A stretch of 64,000 bases of DNA from positions 56,981 through 120,980 of the forward strand of contig NZ_LMUY01000070.1 in assembly GCF_009765685.1 (NCBI RefSeq), written 5' to 3'. Position 1 is the first letter of the stretch, and each line of letters starts with the position of its first letter. Origin of the DNA: Acidisphaera sp. L21 (GTDB lineage Bacteria > Pseudomonadota > Alphaproteobacteria > Acetobacterales > Acetobacteraceae). A model generated the notes under the pieces. That model was not told where the DNA came from. It made no database searches and saw nothing but the letters and a program-made list of their open reading frames with translations. Positions 52,053 through 61,626 of this stretch are shown piece by piece. Both the position numbers and the translations under genes were made by a program.

Positions 52053-52967
52053 ATGGATCCGGAGGCCCAGCGGCTGATGGACATGATCGCCCTCATCAAT
52101 CGCCCGCCGCTCGAGACGATGACGCCGCAAGCTGCCCGGGACCTGTATCGCGACTCACGCCGGGCCATGCAACGCGCGCCGGTGGAGGTGGCGGAGGTGC
52201 GGGATTTTTCGGCCGGCGGCGTGCCGGCCCGGTTCTACCGCGGCATTGATGCGGCGGATGGGCGTTGCCTGTTGCTTCTACACGGCGGGGGCTGGGTGAT
52301 TGGCAGCCTCGACTCGCACGATGCGATGTGCCGAACCCTGGCCAATGCAGGGCGATGTCGGGTGGTAGCGCTGGACTATCGGTTGGCGCCGGAGCACCCA
52401 TTCCCAGCCGCGATCGACGACAGCATGGCGGCGTGGGCCTACCTTGCTGCGAATGCCGCGGCCTTCGGGATCGACCCGGCGCAAATGGCGGTGGGCGGTG
52501 ACAGCGCCGGGGGCAATCTGGCGGCATTGCTCGCGATCCGCAGCCGCGACAGCGACCTGCCGATGCCCTGCTACCAAATGCTGCTCTACCCGGCGACCGA
52601 CCTGACATTCCGGCATCCGTCAGCCACCCTGTTCGAGAACGGTGTGGCGCTCACCGGTCCGTCCATGCGCTGGTTCTGCAAGCTGTATCTCGCATCGACC
52701 GACCCGGCAGACCCGGCCGTGAGCCCATTCTACGCCAATCTTCGCGGCCTGCCGCCTGCCTTCGTGCTGACGGTCGGCTACGATCCGCTGCGCGATGACG
52801 GGATCGCCTATGCTCAGGCGCTGGAGCATGCAGGGTGCGCCGTCACCCATCTGCACATGGCAACGCAGATTCATGGCTTTCTCACCATGAACCGCGTCAT
52901 CCGTGCGGCCGATACTGGGCTGGCCATGGCAGCCGCTGCATTACGCCACGGCTGGGGTAGCGCTTAG
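52053..52967 (+). CDS. Alpha/beta hydrolase, hormone-sensitive-lipase-type esterase
   Basis: A 304-residue esterase of bacterial family IV. The oxyanion hole motif is LLLHGGGWVIGS, the nucleophile elbow is VGGDSAGGNLAALL, and the distal aspartate and histidine are in VGYDPLRDDG and QIHGFLTM. It should hydrolyse short-chain esters; the natural substrate is not known. It is encoded after an SDR gene, and its end overlaps the convergent mlaC by 4 bp. Confidence 0.87.
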   Translation: MDPEAQRLMDMIALINRPPLETMTPQAARDLYRDSRRAMQRAPVEVAEVRDFSAGGVPARFYRGIDAADGRCLLLLHGGGWVIGSLDSHDAMCRTLANAGRCRVVALDYRLAPEHPFPAAIDDSMAAWAYLAANAAAFGIDPAQMAVGGDSAGGNLAALLAIRSRDSDLPMPCYQMLLYPATDLTFRHPSATLFENGVALTGPSMRWFCKLYLASTDPADPAVSPFYANLRGLPPAFVLTVGYDPLRDDGIAYAQALEHAGCAVTHLHMATQIHGFLTMNRVIRAADTGLAMAAAALRHGWGSA

Positions 52968-53581
52968 CCCCCGGTGGAAACCTGGCGGCGCATGGCGGCC
53001 AGCAGGGCATCCAGATTATTGCTATTATGGCTGAGGAAGGAGGCGTAGTCGCTCCGCTGCGTCAGCCGCAGGCTGGTGCCTTCGGCCACCACATCGACGA
53101 TCTTCGGCGATCCGGTCGCGCTGCTGACAACCCAGCGCACGTTGGTCGGCGCGTTGTTCGGGCGCTGCACCACGGTGCCGACATACGCCTCGCTGCCGCG
53201 CATCGACGTATCGGTCATGCGGAACGTCACGCCGCGATATTCACCAATCTTGCTGGTGATATTGTTGACCAGCACGCCGTGGAACAGCCGAGTAAACTCG
53301 GACATTTGGGCCGGCGTTGCGGTGTTGACAAACCGGCCGAGGCAGAACTTGGCAATCGCATCCACGTCCACCGCCTGGTCGATCAGCGGACGCAACTGCT
53401 GTTCCTTGGCGGGCATGGCAGAATCGGCGTTCACCACGGCGACCAGCTTGTTGCCGAACCCTTGAACAAAGCCGCTGGCGCCGGAATCTTGCGCGTTCGC
53501 GGCTGGCGAGAGTGCAGCGAACGACAGGGAAGCAACGGCAAACACGGCAGATGCCAGCATACGCCGGCGGGTCGATGTCAT
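52964..53581 (-). CDS. mlaC: MlaC-type periplasmic phospholipid transport protein
   Basis: A 205-residue exported protein with a signal (RRRMLASAVFAVASLSFAAL) and an MlaC/Ttg2D fold: VDVDAIAKFCLGRFVNTATPAQ, then FTRLFHGVLVNNITSKIGEY. MlaC carries phospholipids between the outer-membrane MlaA complex and the inner-membrane MlaFEDB transporter to keep outer-membrane asymmetry. The ATG at 53581 has a GAGG site; an ATG at 53605 overlapping the mlaA stop is possible. It follows mlaA on the same strand, but mlaFED is not in the window. Confidence 0.88.
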   Translation of the reverse strand: MTSTRRRMLASAVFAVASLSFAALSPAANAQDSGASGFVQGFGNKLVAVVNADSAMPAKEQQLRPLIDQAVDVDAIAKFCLGRFVNTATPAQMSEFTRLFHGVLVNNITSKIGEYRGVTFRMTDTSMRGSEAYVGTVVQRPNNAPTNVRWVVSSATGSPKIVDVVAEGTSLRLTQRSDYASFLSHNSNNLDALLAAMRRQVSTGG

Positions 53582-53604
53582 CGTTATGTTGTCCTCAAAG
53601 CGCA

Positions 53605-54372
53605 TTACTTCGCATACCAGTTCGGCACCGTTGCACGGTCCTCGGTTCGAACCTTGTCGATCGTACTCTCCCGGTTCTGCCGGTACAGGCTGCGGAACGT
53701 AGCGTAGGGGTCCAGCGCGGTCTTCTTCACGGAGTCGACCTCGTCCAGCACCTGGGATCGGGCATCCACTGCCGCCACGCCGGTGCGAACCGCAGCGAAA
53801 GTCCGCAGGCCATGGCCGCTGGGCACATAGGTCAACGGATCGAACGCAACGTCCACGCCGTAGCCGACGGCATCACGCGGGTTCGATGGTCCGAACACCG
53901 GCAGGAACAGGAACGGCCCTTCCGGCACGCCCCACAGCGCCATGGTCTCGCCGAAATCCGCGTCGTGATACGGGTAACCAACCTTGGCGGCAACATCGAA
54001 CAGGCCGCCCACGCCAGCGGTGGTGTTGATGACGAAGCGCATGAAGGTGTCGCCGGCACGGCGCGGCTTGGTTTGCACCACATCGTTGATGAGGATCACC
54101 GGCGTGGTCATGTTCAGCAACGCATTATGGATCGGCTGGCGCACCACATCCGGCAGCGCCCAGCGATACGCCCGCGCTACCGGGGCCAGCACGTAGGTGT
54201 CGAGCCCGTCGTTGAAGGCATAGACGACGCGGTTCGTAGGCTCCAACGGGTCATTATTATCCCGATACTCGGCCGTGGCTGCGGCATCGGAGGCGGGTGG
54301 CTTGGTCGCGCAGGCCGAGACGGCCCACACTGCAGCGACAGCAAGGAGGGAGCGCAATAGGGAAGTTCTCAT
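53605..54372 (-). CDS. mlaA: MlaA/VacJ family outer-membrane lipoprotein
   Basis: A 255-residue lipoprotein with signal MRTSLLRSLLAVAAVWAVSAC. The core shows NDPLEPTNRVVYAFND, DTFMRFVINTTAGVGGLFDVA and LPVFGPSNPRDAVGYGVD, the VacJ hallmarks. MlaA extracts misplaced phospholipids from the outer leaflet of the outer membrane. The ATG at 54372 gives a clean lipobox; 28 upstream codons are excluded. It is followed directly by mlaC. Confidence 0.93.
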   Translation of the reverse strand: MRTSLLRSLLAVAAVWAVSACATKPPASDAAATAEYRDNNDPLEPTNRVVYAFNDGLDTYVLAPVARAYRWALPDVVRQPIHNALLNMTTPVILINDVVQTKPRRAGDTFMRFVINTTAGVGGLFDVAAKVGYPYHDADFGETMALWGVPEGPFLFLPVFGPSNPRDAVGYGVDVAFDPLTYVPSGHGLRTFAAVRTGVAAVDARSQVLDEVDSVKKTALDPYATFRSLYRQNRESTIDKVRTEDRATVPNWYAK

Positions 54373-54533
54373 CGGCAATCCTTGAATCGGCGGGGCGTCT
54401 CGCACGCGAGCAGGCAAATGACCGATACTGTCTAGCAGAAGCCACGCCTTGCACAACTTTGCTCATATCGGTCTGGTTGCGTTCGTTTTCGACAGCCATG
54501 ACGCTTGCGTTGCAATAGAGATACACCCATCAC

Positions 54534-55496
54534 ATGACCATGAACCAAGTGTCGCCCCCTTCCCCACCGCAACATACGCTGGAGCGCTGGCTAACTGGGC
54601 CGCGTTTCGGGGCATTGCCGGCGCCGGCGCCTGGTTCGCCGCCGAAATTATCCTTCGAGTTCTTCCCACCCCGCACCGACGCGCTGGAGGCCCAGTTGTG
54701 GACCTGCATCCGCCGGTTGGAACGGCTGGCCCCGCGATTCGTCTCCGTCACGTATGGCGCGGGGGGCACCACCCAAGCACGCACCCATGCCACCGTCAGC
54801 CGCATCGTGGCCGAAACAACGCTGACCCCGGCGGCCCACCTCACCTGCGTTGGCGCAAGCCGCGGCGAGGTGGATGACGTTGCCCGGCAGTATTGGGATA
54901 GCGGTGTGCGGCACATTGTGGCGCTGCGCGGCGACGCACCACCCGGCGAACGCTACGTGCCGCACCCGCAGGGCTACGCCTATGCCTGCGACCTGGTGGC
55001 CGGGCTGAAGCGGATCGCGGATTTCGAGATTTCGGTCGCCGCCTATCCGGAGATGCATCCGACGGCGAGCAGCCCGCAGCATGATTTGGATCATCTGAAG
55101 CGGAAATTGGATGCGGGCGCCACACGGGCGATCACCCAATACTTCTTCGACGCCGGGCTGTTCCTCGATTTCATCGATCGCGCGATGGCGGCGGGAATCA
55201 CCGCATCGTTGGTTCCGGGGATCATGCCGGTATCCAACTTCGCCCAGGCCGCCAAGTTCAGCGCCATGTGCGGCACATCGGTGCCGGGCTGGTTGGCTGC
55301 GATGTTCGAGGGAACGGAGGACGATCCGGAAATCCGCCGCATGGTGGCCGCAGTAGTCGCGGCGGAGCAGGTGCGGTTGCTACAGGCGAATGGGGTGGAC
55401 GAATTCCACTTCTACACGCTGAACCGCCCGGAACTTACCTACGCAATCGCGCATATACTGGGTGTACGCCCGGTGGCGGAGACGACCGCCAGCTAG
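54534..55496 (+). CDS. metF: 5,10-methylenetetrahydrofolate reductase
   Basis: MetF reduces 5,10-methylene-THF to 5-methyl-THF with FAD, giving the methyl donor for methionine synthesis. The 320-residue TIM barrel shows LSFEFFPPRTDALEAQLW, SVTYGAGGTTQARTHATV, HIVALRGDAPPGE (FAD and folate contact), and ITQYFFDAGLFLDF. A short Pro-rich stretch precedes the barrel. No SAM riboswitch is visible in the 160 bp to divergent mlaA. Confidence 0.95.
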   Translation: MTMNQVSPPSPPQHTLERWLTGPRFGALPAPAPGSPPKLSFEFFPPRTDALEAQLWTCIRRLERLAPRFVSVTYGAGGTTQARTHATVSRIVAETTLTPAAHLTCVGASRGEVDDVARQYWDSGVRHIVALRGDAPPGERYVPHPQGYAYACDLVAGLKRIADFEISVAAYPEMHPTASSPQHDLDHLKRKLDAGATRAITQYFFDAGLFLDFIDRAMAAGITASLVPGIMPVSNFAQAAKFSAMCGTSVPGWLAAMFEGTEDDPEIRRMVAAVVAAEQVRLLQANGVDEFHFYTLNRPELTYAIAHILGVRPVAETTAS

Positions 55497-55756
55497 AGAA
55501 TGAAACCGAGCGTGGAGGCAGGCAGCCCGCCCAAGCGCCTGGCCTGTGTCGGGGTTTCGGCAACACCGCCCTCGACTGCGTCCAGGAGAGCAGGTAGGTC
55601 GGATGCGCTGGCCAACGTCTCCCCCAACTCGTTCTCGAGCCGCAATTCGGAGGTGTCCAGAACCAGCATCATGCGCTGCCACGGGCGATTATCGTCACGC
55701 GCACGCAGCATCATCACCGGCGGGCCATCCGCAGAATGGGCTGGCGACCACGTCAT
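55493..55756 (-). CDS. Hypothetical protein
   Basis: An 87-residue protein without recognised family: polar start, then MMLVLDTSELRLENELGETLAS and a helical DLPALLDAVEGGVAE. It converges with metF and overlaps its last 4 bp. A longer form from 55810 is possible. Coding character is modest, so the call is tentative. Confidence 0.45.
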   Translation of the reverse strand: MTWSPAHSADGPPVMMLRARDDNRPWQRMMLVLDTSELRLENELGETLASASDLPALLDAVEGGVAETPTQARRLGGLPASTLGFIL

Positions 55757-55916
55757 ATCTCGCCGACAGCACCAAAGGCTCAGAGCACGAAGCTCAACCC
55801 CACCCAACATCGCTGTACCATCCTGACTACACCGTCACTATGACAGACTCCACGCGCAAATGTGTTAATGCAGCGCATCTAGACTCTCAACCATGTCGTG
55901 CAATCGATTGATGCGG

Positions 55917-57677
55917 CTAGTGAACGGCCTCCAGCGGTGCGCACGAACGCGCGAGCCAGGCCTGCACCTCGGGGTCGCAGCCCTCCTTCGCAATGCTGAA
56001 AACCTTTGCGTGGTAGTCGTCCAGCCAGGTCAATTCGGCCGATGTGAGCAGCGCCGGGTCGATCAACCGACGATCGAACGGGGCGAAGGCCAGCACCTCG
56101 AACCGCAGGAATGGCTTCAAGGCGCCCGGAAGATCGGCGGCTTGCACAAGCAAAAGCGTTTCCAGCCGAATGCCGTATTCGCCTGGCGCGTAGAAGCCGG
56201 GCTCGTTCGACAGGATCATCCCAACCTCAATCGGAACCAGCTTTGCGGCGCGGGAGATGCTCACCGGGCCTTCATGCACCGATAGGTAGCTGCCGACGCC
56301 ATGGCCGGTGCCGTGGTCGTAATCCAGCCCTACTTCCCACAGGGCCCGCCGGGCTAACCCATCCAAATGGGGACCAGCGACGCCCTTGGGAAAGATGGTG
56401 GTGGCCAGCGCGATGTTGCCCTTCAAGACCCGGGTAAATCGGGCACGCAGTTCGGCCGAAGGCTCGTTAGGGCCGGTCCAGATGGTGCGAGTTATGTCTG
56501 TCGTCCCGTCCTCAAACTGGCCACCACTGTCGATCAGATACACCTCGTCTGGGTTGATCGGCCGGTCGGTTTCGGGCGTGACGCGATAGTGGATGACGGC
56601 GCCATGCTCCCCAGCGCCGGAGATGGCAGGGAAGCTTTCGCCTTTGAACCCGGGAATCTCGGCACGAAACGCCAGAAGCTTGGCCGCAGCTGACATCTCG
56701 GTCTGGCCGGTGGTGGTCTTCAGCCAGTGTAGGAAGCGGCACATCGCAACCGCATCCCGGCGATGCGCGGCGCGGGCGCCATTCTGTTCCACCTCATTCT
56801 TCGCAGCCTTCGGCAACAGGCATGGATCGCTGCCGGCCACCACTGTTGCCCCCGCGGCGCGCAGTCTCTGCGCGATGGCAGCAGGTGCACCGGCCTGGTC
56901 CACGCGCACCCTGCCCGGCGCCAACGCATCCAACGCGCCAGCCAGGGCAGCAGGCGTGCGGCAATCCACCGCATCGCCCAGCCAATCACGCGTAGAATTG
57001 GACAGCTTTGCCGGGTCGATGAACAACTCCACCTGCGCGTCCGCACGGACGATGGCGAATGCCAACGATACCGGCACGAACGAGATATCGTTGCCTCGTA
57101 TATTCAGCAGCCAGGCTATACTGGCGGGATCGGTCAACACGCAGGCATCCTGCTTGTCGTCGCGCAACGCCGTGGCCAAATCGGCGATCTTGTCTGCGGA
57201 CGCACGACCGGCGAGTGCCAGGGATTGCGGCAGCGCCGGCGTTATGGGCGGCGCCGGCCGATCGATCCACACCGTGTCAATTGGGTTGGTCCGCAGCGGC
57301 ACCATCTCCAGCCCGGCTGCGGTATAGCGGGCCACGCTATCCTCACTCATCAGCCACGAGTCGTAGCCGAGTCGCTTGGCCCTTGCCGCGGCCCATTCAT
57401 AGGGCGGCTGCTCGGTAATGTGCAGGCGTTGGAACGCTACGCCGTCGGTTTGCGCCGCCAGTTGAAGAACGTAGCGCCCATCGGTGAACACCGCCGCCTC
57501 CCTCTCCAGGGCGATCGCCAGCCCGGCGCTCCCGGTGAAGCCGGTCAGCCACGCCAGCCGCTCGGCACCCGGCGGGACATACTCGCCGAGATGCTCGTCG
57601 GCGCGAGGCACGACAAACCCATCAACGTTGAATGGGGCAAGCGCTTCGCGGAGTGCAGTAAGCCGAGAGAGCGTCAT
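55917..57677 (-). CDS. pepP: Xaa-Pro aminopeptidase (M24B)
   Basis: A 586-residue three-domain aminopeptidase P that removes N-terminal residues preceding proline. The C-terminal pita-bread domain carries the metal ligands in YLIDSGGQFEDGTTDITRT, GTGHGVGSYLSVHEGP, MILSNEPGFY and IRLETLLLV; two creatinase-like N-terminal domains precede it. Length and order match eukaryote-like APP1 forms found in alphaproteobacteria. It stands alone on the minus strand. Confidence 0.92.
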   Translation of the reverse strand: MTLSRLTALREALAPFNVDGFVVPRADEHLGEYVPPGAERLAWLTGFTGSAGLAIALEREAAVFTDGRYVLQLAAQTDGVAFQRLHITEQPPYEWAAARAKRLGYDSWLMSEDSVARYTAAGLEMVPLRTNPIDTVWIDRPAPPITPALPQSLALAGRASADKIADLATALRDDKQDACVLTDPASIAWLLNIRGNDISFVPVSLAFAIVRADAQVELFIDPAKLSNSTRDWLGDAVDCRTPAALAGALDALAPGRVRVDQAGAPAAIAQRLRAAGATVVAGSDPCLLPKAAKNEVEQNGARAAHRRDAVAMCRFLHWLKTTTGQTEMSAAAKLLAFRAEIPGFKGESFPAISGAGEHGAVIHYRVTPETDRPINPDEVYLIDSGGQFEDGTTDITRTIWTGPNEPSAELRARFTRVLKGNIALATTIFPKGVAGPHLDGLARRALWEVGLDYDHGTGHGVGSYLSVHEGPVSISRAAKLVPIEVGMILSNEPGFYAPGEYGIRLETLLLVQAADLPGALKPFLRFEVLAFAPFDRRLIDPALLTSAELTWLDDYHAKVFSIAKEGCDPEVQAWLARSCAPLEAVH

Positions 57678-57841
57678 CGTATCTTAACATACCTCCAAGA
57701 TTGACTATGCGCTCAACGCATATCTGTCGGGTAGGCTTGACGCGCCATATGGATCGACATTTACCCCATATTGCGATGCAGCAGACGGGAGCAAGCCATC
57801 GCCGATGGCCTCCGAAGCCCGCTGTCGATGTTTGGGACTAG

Positions 57842-58099
57842 ATGACTATGAACGCCTTCGTTTCCAAGGAAGAGCTGGCCCTCCTCCCCGCCAACCGGAT
57901 CAGCTTTCCGGAGCATTATGCCGACGCCCAGAGCCAGAACCGCAAGCCGGGCATCGTTGCCCGCATCCGTGCCTGGCTCGATCGCCAGACAGTACTGGCC
58001 GAGCTGAGCACGCTGTCCGAGCGTGAGTTGGCCGACATCGGACTGAGCCGCGCCGAACTGCCCCGCGTGTTCGACCCGGTCTTCGCTCGCCGCCGCTAA
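57842..58099 (+). CDS. DUF1127 domain protein
   Basis: An 85-residue basic protein whose C-terminal half (RAWLDRQTVLAELSTLSERELADIGLSRAELPRV) is the DUF1127 domain typical of alphaproteobacteria. Small DUF1127 proteins affect RNA turnover and phosphate or carbon metabolism in some species and can bind RNA. Its job here is unknown. It is convergent with prmA, only 7 bp apart. Confidence 0.85.
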   Translation: MTMNAFVSKEELALLPANRISFPEHYADAQSQNRKPGIVARIRAWLDRQTVLAELSTLSERELADIGLSRAELPRVFDPVFARRR

Positions 58100-58106
58100 C
58101 GGCAGA

Positions 58107-59027
58107 CTAGCGCTGGGGATCATCGGCCTCCCCGGCGCTTCGCTGTTGCCGCCCGTCCTGTTTTCGCAGGATGAGCGTCGTCCAGGTGCCTTCCTTCGCC
58201 GATGCCTCCAACACCAATCCCACGCGCCGATGGGCGGACAGCACCATCCGGGCCTGCCAACTCAGCAAGCCGGCCAGGATCGCCGTCCCGCCCGGTGCGA
58301 GGTTGGCCGCCAGTTCCGCCGCCATGGCGCAGAGCGGCCGCGCCAGAATGTTGGCAAATACCAAATCATAGGGCGCACCTGCCCGCGCCGGCGGTTGCCA
58401 GCCCGTGGCGAGCCGGCATGTCATGCGATTGCTCAGCCCGTTAGCAATGGCATTCTCCCGCGCGACCCTTACCGACCATCGATCGATATCCGTCGCCAGA
58501 ACGGGCCGGCCCAACAGCCTCGCCGCGGCCATCGCAAGAATGCCAGAGCCGCATCCAAGATCCAGAATCCGGCGGGGCCGTCGATAGGCCACTCGCTCCA
58601 AGGCCCGCAAGCAGCCCCGGGTCGATCCGTGCTCGCCTGAGCCGAACGCGACGCCGGCATCCAGCACCAGCGTAATGCGGCCGGGCGTGTTGCCCGCCCC
58701 CAGATGCGTGCCGCGGATAGCGAACCGGCGGCCCACATATTGTTCTGGAAAAGATGATTGGGTGCGTGCCAGCCAGCCGCCGGGCTCGGTGGCGTGGCGG
58801 AACACCTCCGGATCCTCACCCGTCATCAGCCCGGCAAGCGCCAGGCCGGCGGTCAATTCATTTTCCTTCTCGCCGCGGCGCTTCACGCCCTCGACAGACC
58901 ATGTCCGCAGATCTTCATCGGCCAGGAAAAAGCCAATGGTGCGGCAGGCCATCCCCAATGCCTGTTCATAGGCATCCAGCGCTGTTTCTGGCACCGTGAC
59001 GGAGACGGTCTCTAGTGTCTCGCTCAT
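58107..59027 (-). CDS. prmA: Ribosomal protein L11 methyltransferase
   Basis: PrmA trimethylates several amines of ribosomal protein L11. The 306-residue product has the SAM site RILDLGCGSGILAMAAARLL, LVFANILARPLCAMAAEL (the N-P-P-Y-equivalent region), and LLSWQARMVLSAHRRVGL near the end. The start SETLETVSVTVPETALDAYEQ is the L11-binding domain. A small charged tail (QDGRQQRSAGEADDP) is added compared with the core. Confidence 0.93.
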   Translation of the reverse strand: MSETLETVSVTVPETALDAYEQALGMACRTIGFFLADEDLRTWSVEGVKRRGEKENELTAGLALAGLMTGEDPEVFRHATEPGGWLARTQSSFPEQYVGRRFAIRGTHLGAGNTPGRITLVLDAGVAFGSGEHGSTRGCLRALERVAYRRPRRILDLGCGSGILAMAAARLLGRPVLATDIDRWSVRVARENAIANGLSNRMTCRLATGWQPPARAGAPYDLVFANILARPLCAMAAELAANLAPGGTAILAGLLSWQARMVLSAHRRVGLVLEASAKEGTWTTLILRKQDGRQQRSAGEADDPQR

Positions 59028-59146
59028 CCAGGAAACAAGGGGTGGCAGCAGTCGGGCATAGTGGTCGAAACCCAGAAATCTCTGGGATGTAGCATCCGTG
59101 CTGGCGATCGGTCAGGCAAGACCATCCGCACGGAACGGTGTGATCA

Positions 59147-59407
59147 TCATACCATCGGACCGTGGCCGGCCTTGGCATGTCCCTCCTCGGTGGTGGCGGT
59201 GCGGAAATATTGGAAGGCGAAGATCCGCACCGCGCTGGTGCGCCCACCTTCGGAGCCTTCGCCCTCGACACGCTGCACAAGATCGCCGAGCCCCACACGC
59301 TCCCGCTTACAGATCTCTTGTAGGGCATCCCAGATCTCAGGCTCCAGGCGCATGGAGGATCGGCCCCGAGAGGCAATGATGTTACGATTCACGAGGCGGC
59401 TCTGCAT
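59147..59407 (-). CDS. Ribbon-helix-helix domain protein
   Basis: An 86-residue protein whose core RSSMRLEPEIWDALQEICKRERVGLGDLVQRV followed by GGRTSAVRIFAFQYFRT is the alphaproteobacterial ribbon-helix-helix family. Its N-terminal strand should bind DNA as a dimer. An inverted repeat 40 bp upstream of the ATG (GTTAA-6-TTAAC) could be its own operator. The target genes are unknown. Confidence 0.82.
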   Translation of the reverse strand: MQSRLVNRNIIASRGRSSMRLEPEIWDALQEICKRERVGLGDLVQRVEGEGSEGGRTSAVRIFAFQYFRTATTEEGHAKAGHGPMV

Positions 59408-59447
59408 GGTTCTCATCCACTCAACAGCGACGGATCGACTTCCGATC

Positions 59448-59463
59448 GTTAATAGGTGTTAAC
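59448..59463. promoter_or_regulatory. Candidate operator of the ribbon-helix-helix gene
   Basis: GTTAA-TAGGTG-TTAAC is an inverted repeat 40 bp upstream of the gene start, in AT-rich DNA. Two direct copies of TTTTGAGAC start 42 bp apart (59467 and 59509) between it and bolA, four helical turns on one face. No binding evidence; inferred from position and symmetry. Confidence 0.45.
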
Positions 59464-59527
59464 AGTTTTTGAGACGACATACAACCGCAGATTGGGATTT
59501 TTTTAATGTTTTGAGACAAGTCTGGTA

Positions 59528-59809
59528 TTATGAGGCATTGGCTTCGGTTGGGGTGGCGAGTTTCAGGGCAAGAGCGTGCAACCCGCTGTTAAACTCTGCC
59601 TGCAATAGAGCATGCACTGCACGCGATCGTGCAACCCTTGTTTGCCCGATAAAAGCGTCTGACACCATCACCACAGAGAAATGTGTCTCTCCTGTGACAG
59701 AGGCGCCAGCATGGCCGGCGTGCTGGGCGCTGTCATCGGTGACAACGAGCCGGGCCGGGGCGAACGCGGCGACGAGTGCGGCGTGCAGTCTCTGTTGTCG
59801 ATTTTGCAT
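59528..59809 (-). CDS. bolA: BolA family protein
   Basis: A 93-residue BolA protein: residues 8-50 cover the amphipathic helix and VVTDDSAQHAGHAG, followed by ETHFSVVMVSDAFIGQTRVARSRAVHALL, the BolA signature with a conserved histidine. BolA proteins bind monothiol glutaredoxin and iron-sulfur clusters and also act in stress morphology. It is divergent from the DnaJ-like gene, an arrangement typical of alphaproteobacteria upstream of cobS-cobT. Confidence 0.9.
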   Translation of the reverse strand: MQNRQQRLHAALVAAFAPARLVVTDDSAQHAGHAGASVTGETHFSVVMVSDAFIGQTRVARSRAVHALLQAEFNSGLHALALKLATPTEANAS

Positions 59810-59926
59810 TGGTGACTTTCTCGTGGCCCACCATCCGGGCGTGACATCGCAGGATAGGCCTGCTTGCGCTCATCTTGCACAGCAGCGGGGCTTGCTCCAC
59901 CCATGCGGCGGCGCACATAAGGGTGG

Positions 59927-60538
59927 ATGACCCGACGCACACCGCGAACCCGGGCCTACGCGCCGGATCCGGATGCGCCAGGCCAACCATGCGACTGCCC
60001 CGGCTGCCCCCTGCCGGGTGAGTATCGTGCACCCAAATCGCGCGACTCGCTGAATGCGTATTGGTGGTTCTGCCTGGATCATGTGCGCGAATACAACGCG
60101 TCGTGGGATTTCTATAAGGGAATGACGCCGGGCCAGATCGAGGCGCAGACCAGGGCGGATACGCAATGGCAGCGCCCCACCTGGCCGCTGGGACGGCTGG
60201 GCGCCAGGTTTCTGAACGAGGACGCGCTGCGTGACCCATTGGAGGCGATGGCCACCGGCCGTCGTCGCAGCGCGGAGCGAGCGGCCCAGGCGACGCCGAC
60301 CGGCCTGCGGGAACCGTTGACCACACTGGGTCTTGACTGGCCAGTGACATTGGATGTCGTCAAATCCCGCTATAAGGAATTAGCCAAGCGCAATCACCCC
60401 GATGCGAATGGCGGCGACCGTGCCGCGGAGGAGCGGCTGAAGACGATCAATCTCGCCTACGCCGCGGTCCGAACCCATCTCACGGCGGATCCACATCGAT
60501 CCGACCACGGAGCCGAAACTGGCGCTGCCGCGGGGTAG
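59927..60538 (+). CDS. DnaJ-domain protein
   Basis: A 203-residue protein with a Cys-containing N-terminus (CDCPGCPLPGEYRAPKSRD and WWFCLDHVREYN) and a C-terminal J domain, where the HPD motif appears as KRNHPDANGGDRAAEERLK. J proteins stimulate DnaK. The HPD is intact, so it should be active. This gene lies 70 bp upstream of cobS in the usual alphaproteobacterial layout and may assist cobaltochelatase assembly; that link is inferred. Confidence 0.85.
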   Translation: MTRRTPRTRAYAPDPDAPGQPCDCPGCPLPGEYRAPKSRDSLNAYWWFCLDHVREYNASWDFYKGMTPGQIEAQTRADTQWQRPTWPLGRLGARFLNEDALRDPLEAMATGRRRSAERAAQATPTGLREPLTTLGLDWPVTLDVVKSRYKELAKRNHPDANGGDRAAEERLKTINLAYAAVRTHLTADPHRSDHGAETGAAAG

Positions 60539-60607
60539 CCGCCACCGATTGCGCTCGCTAACCTTATTCTAGATCGTCCGCCCCTTGCTCGAGGATACCA
60601 ACCGCTG

Positions 60608-61624
60608 ATGACCAATGTCGCCGCCCTCGCGGACACCCGTCCGGCTCCCACGTCCTCCATCGACATGCCGGACACCACTGTCAGCGCGCGTGAAGTGTTT
60701 GGCATCGACCTCGACATGGACGTCCCGGCGTTCAGCGTGCGGACCGAGCATGTGCCTGAATCCGACCCTACCTATCGCTTCGACCGTGAAACCACGATCG
60801 CGATCCTGGCCGGGTTTTCTCATAATCGCCGGGTGATGATCCAGGGCTATCACGGCACAGGCAAGTCCACCCATATCGAGCAGGTTGCCGCGCGGCTGAA
60901 TTGGCCCTGTATCCGGGTGAACCTGGACAGCCACATCAGCCGTATCGACCTGATCGGCAAGGACGCCATCGTCGTGCGCGACGGCAAGCAAATCACCGAG
61001 TTCCGCGAGGGCATTCTGCCTTGGGCGCTGCAGCACCCATGCGCCCTGGTGTTCGACGAGTATGATGCGGGCCGGCCGGACGTGATGTTCGTCATCCAGC
61101 GCGTGCTGGAGGTCGAGGGCAAGCTGACCCTTCTGGACCAAAACAAGGTCATCCGTCCGCATAAGTCGTTCCGCCTGTTCTCGACCGCCAACACGGTCGG
61201 CTTGGGCGACACGACCGGTCTGTATCATGGCACGCAACAGATCAACCAAGGCCAGATGGACCGCTGGAACATCGTCGCGACGCTGAACTACCTGCCGCAC
61301 GCGCAGGAGACTGCGATCATCATGGCAAAGATGCACACCGACCCGAAGGACACAGCAGCCCGCAAGCAGATCGAGTCGATGGTCGCCCTGGCCGACCTGA
61401 CGCGCGCCGGGTTCATCAACGGCGACATCTCGACCGTGATGTCCCCACGCACCGTCATCACCTGGGCCGACAATGCCCGCATCTTCGGTGATGTCGGCTT
61501 CGCCTTCCGTGTCACCTTTCTTAACAAGTGCGACGAGGCCGAGCGGTCTACGGTGGCCGAGTACTACCAACGTTGCTTCAACGAGGACATCCCGACGGGG
61601 GTGCCAATTCGCAAGGTGCTCTGA
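60608..61624 (+). CDS. cobS: Cobaltochelatase subunit CobS
   Basis: CobS is the AAA+ ATPase ring subunit of the aerobic cobaltochelatase that inserts cobalt into hydrogenobyrinic acid diamide for vitamin B12. The 338-residue protein has a Walker [19 protein letters not shown] around residue 80-90, Walker [14 protein letters not shown], and sensor [16 protein letters not shown]. It starts 70 bp after the DnaJ-like gene and is followed 2 bp later by cobT. No cobalamin riboswitch is visible upstream. Confidence 0.95.
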   Translation: MTNVAALADTRPAPTSSIDMPDTTVSAREVFGIDLDMDVPAFSVRTEHVPESDPTYRFDRETTIAILAGFSHNRRVMIQGYHGTGKSTHIEQVAARLNWPCIRVNLDSHISRIDLIGKDAIVVRDGKQITEFREGILPWALQHPCALVFDEYDAGRPDVMFVIQRVLEVEGKLTLLDQNKVIRPHKSFRLFSTANTVGLGDTTGLYHGTQQINQGQMDRWNIVATLNYLPHAQETAIIMAKMHTDPKDTAARKQIESMVALADLTRAGFINGDISTVMSPRTVITWADNARIFGDVGFAFRVTFLNKCDEAERSTVAEYYQRCFNEDIPTGVPIRKVL

Positions 61625-61626
61625 GG

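Noticed and set aside
54373..54533. A SAM riboswitch ahead of metF
   Set aside because: The short divergent region shows no extended conserved stem-loop set; only ordinary spacing for two promoters.
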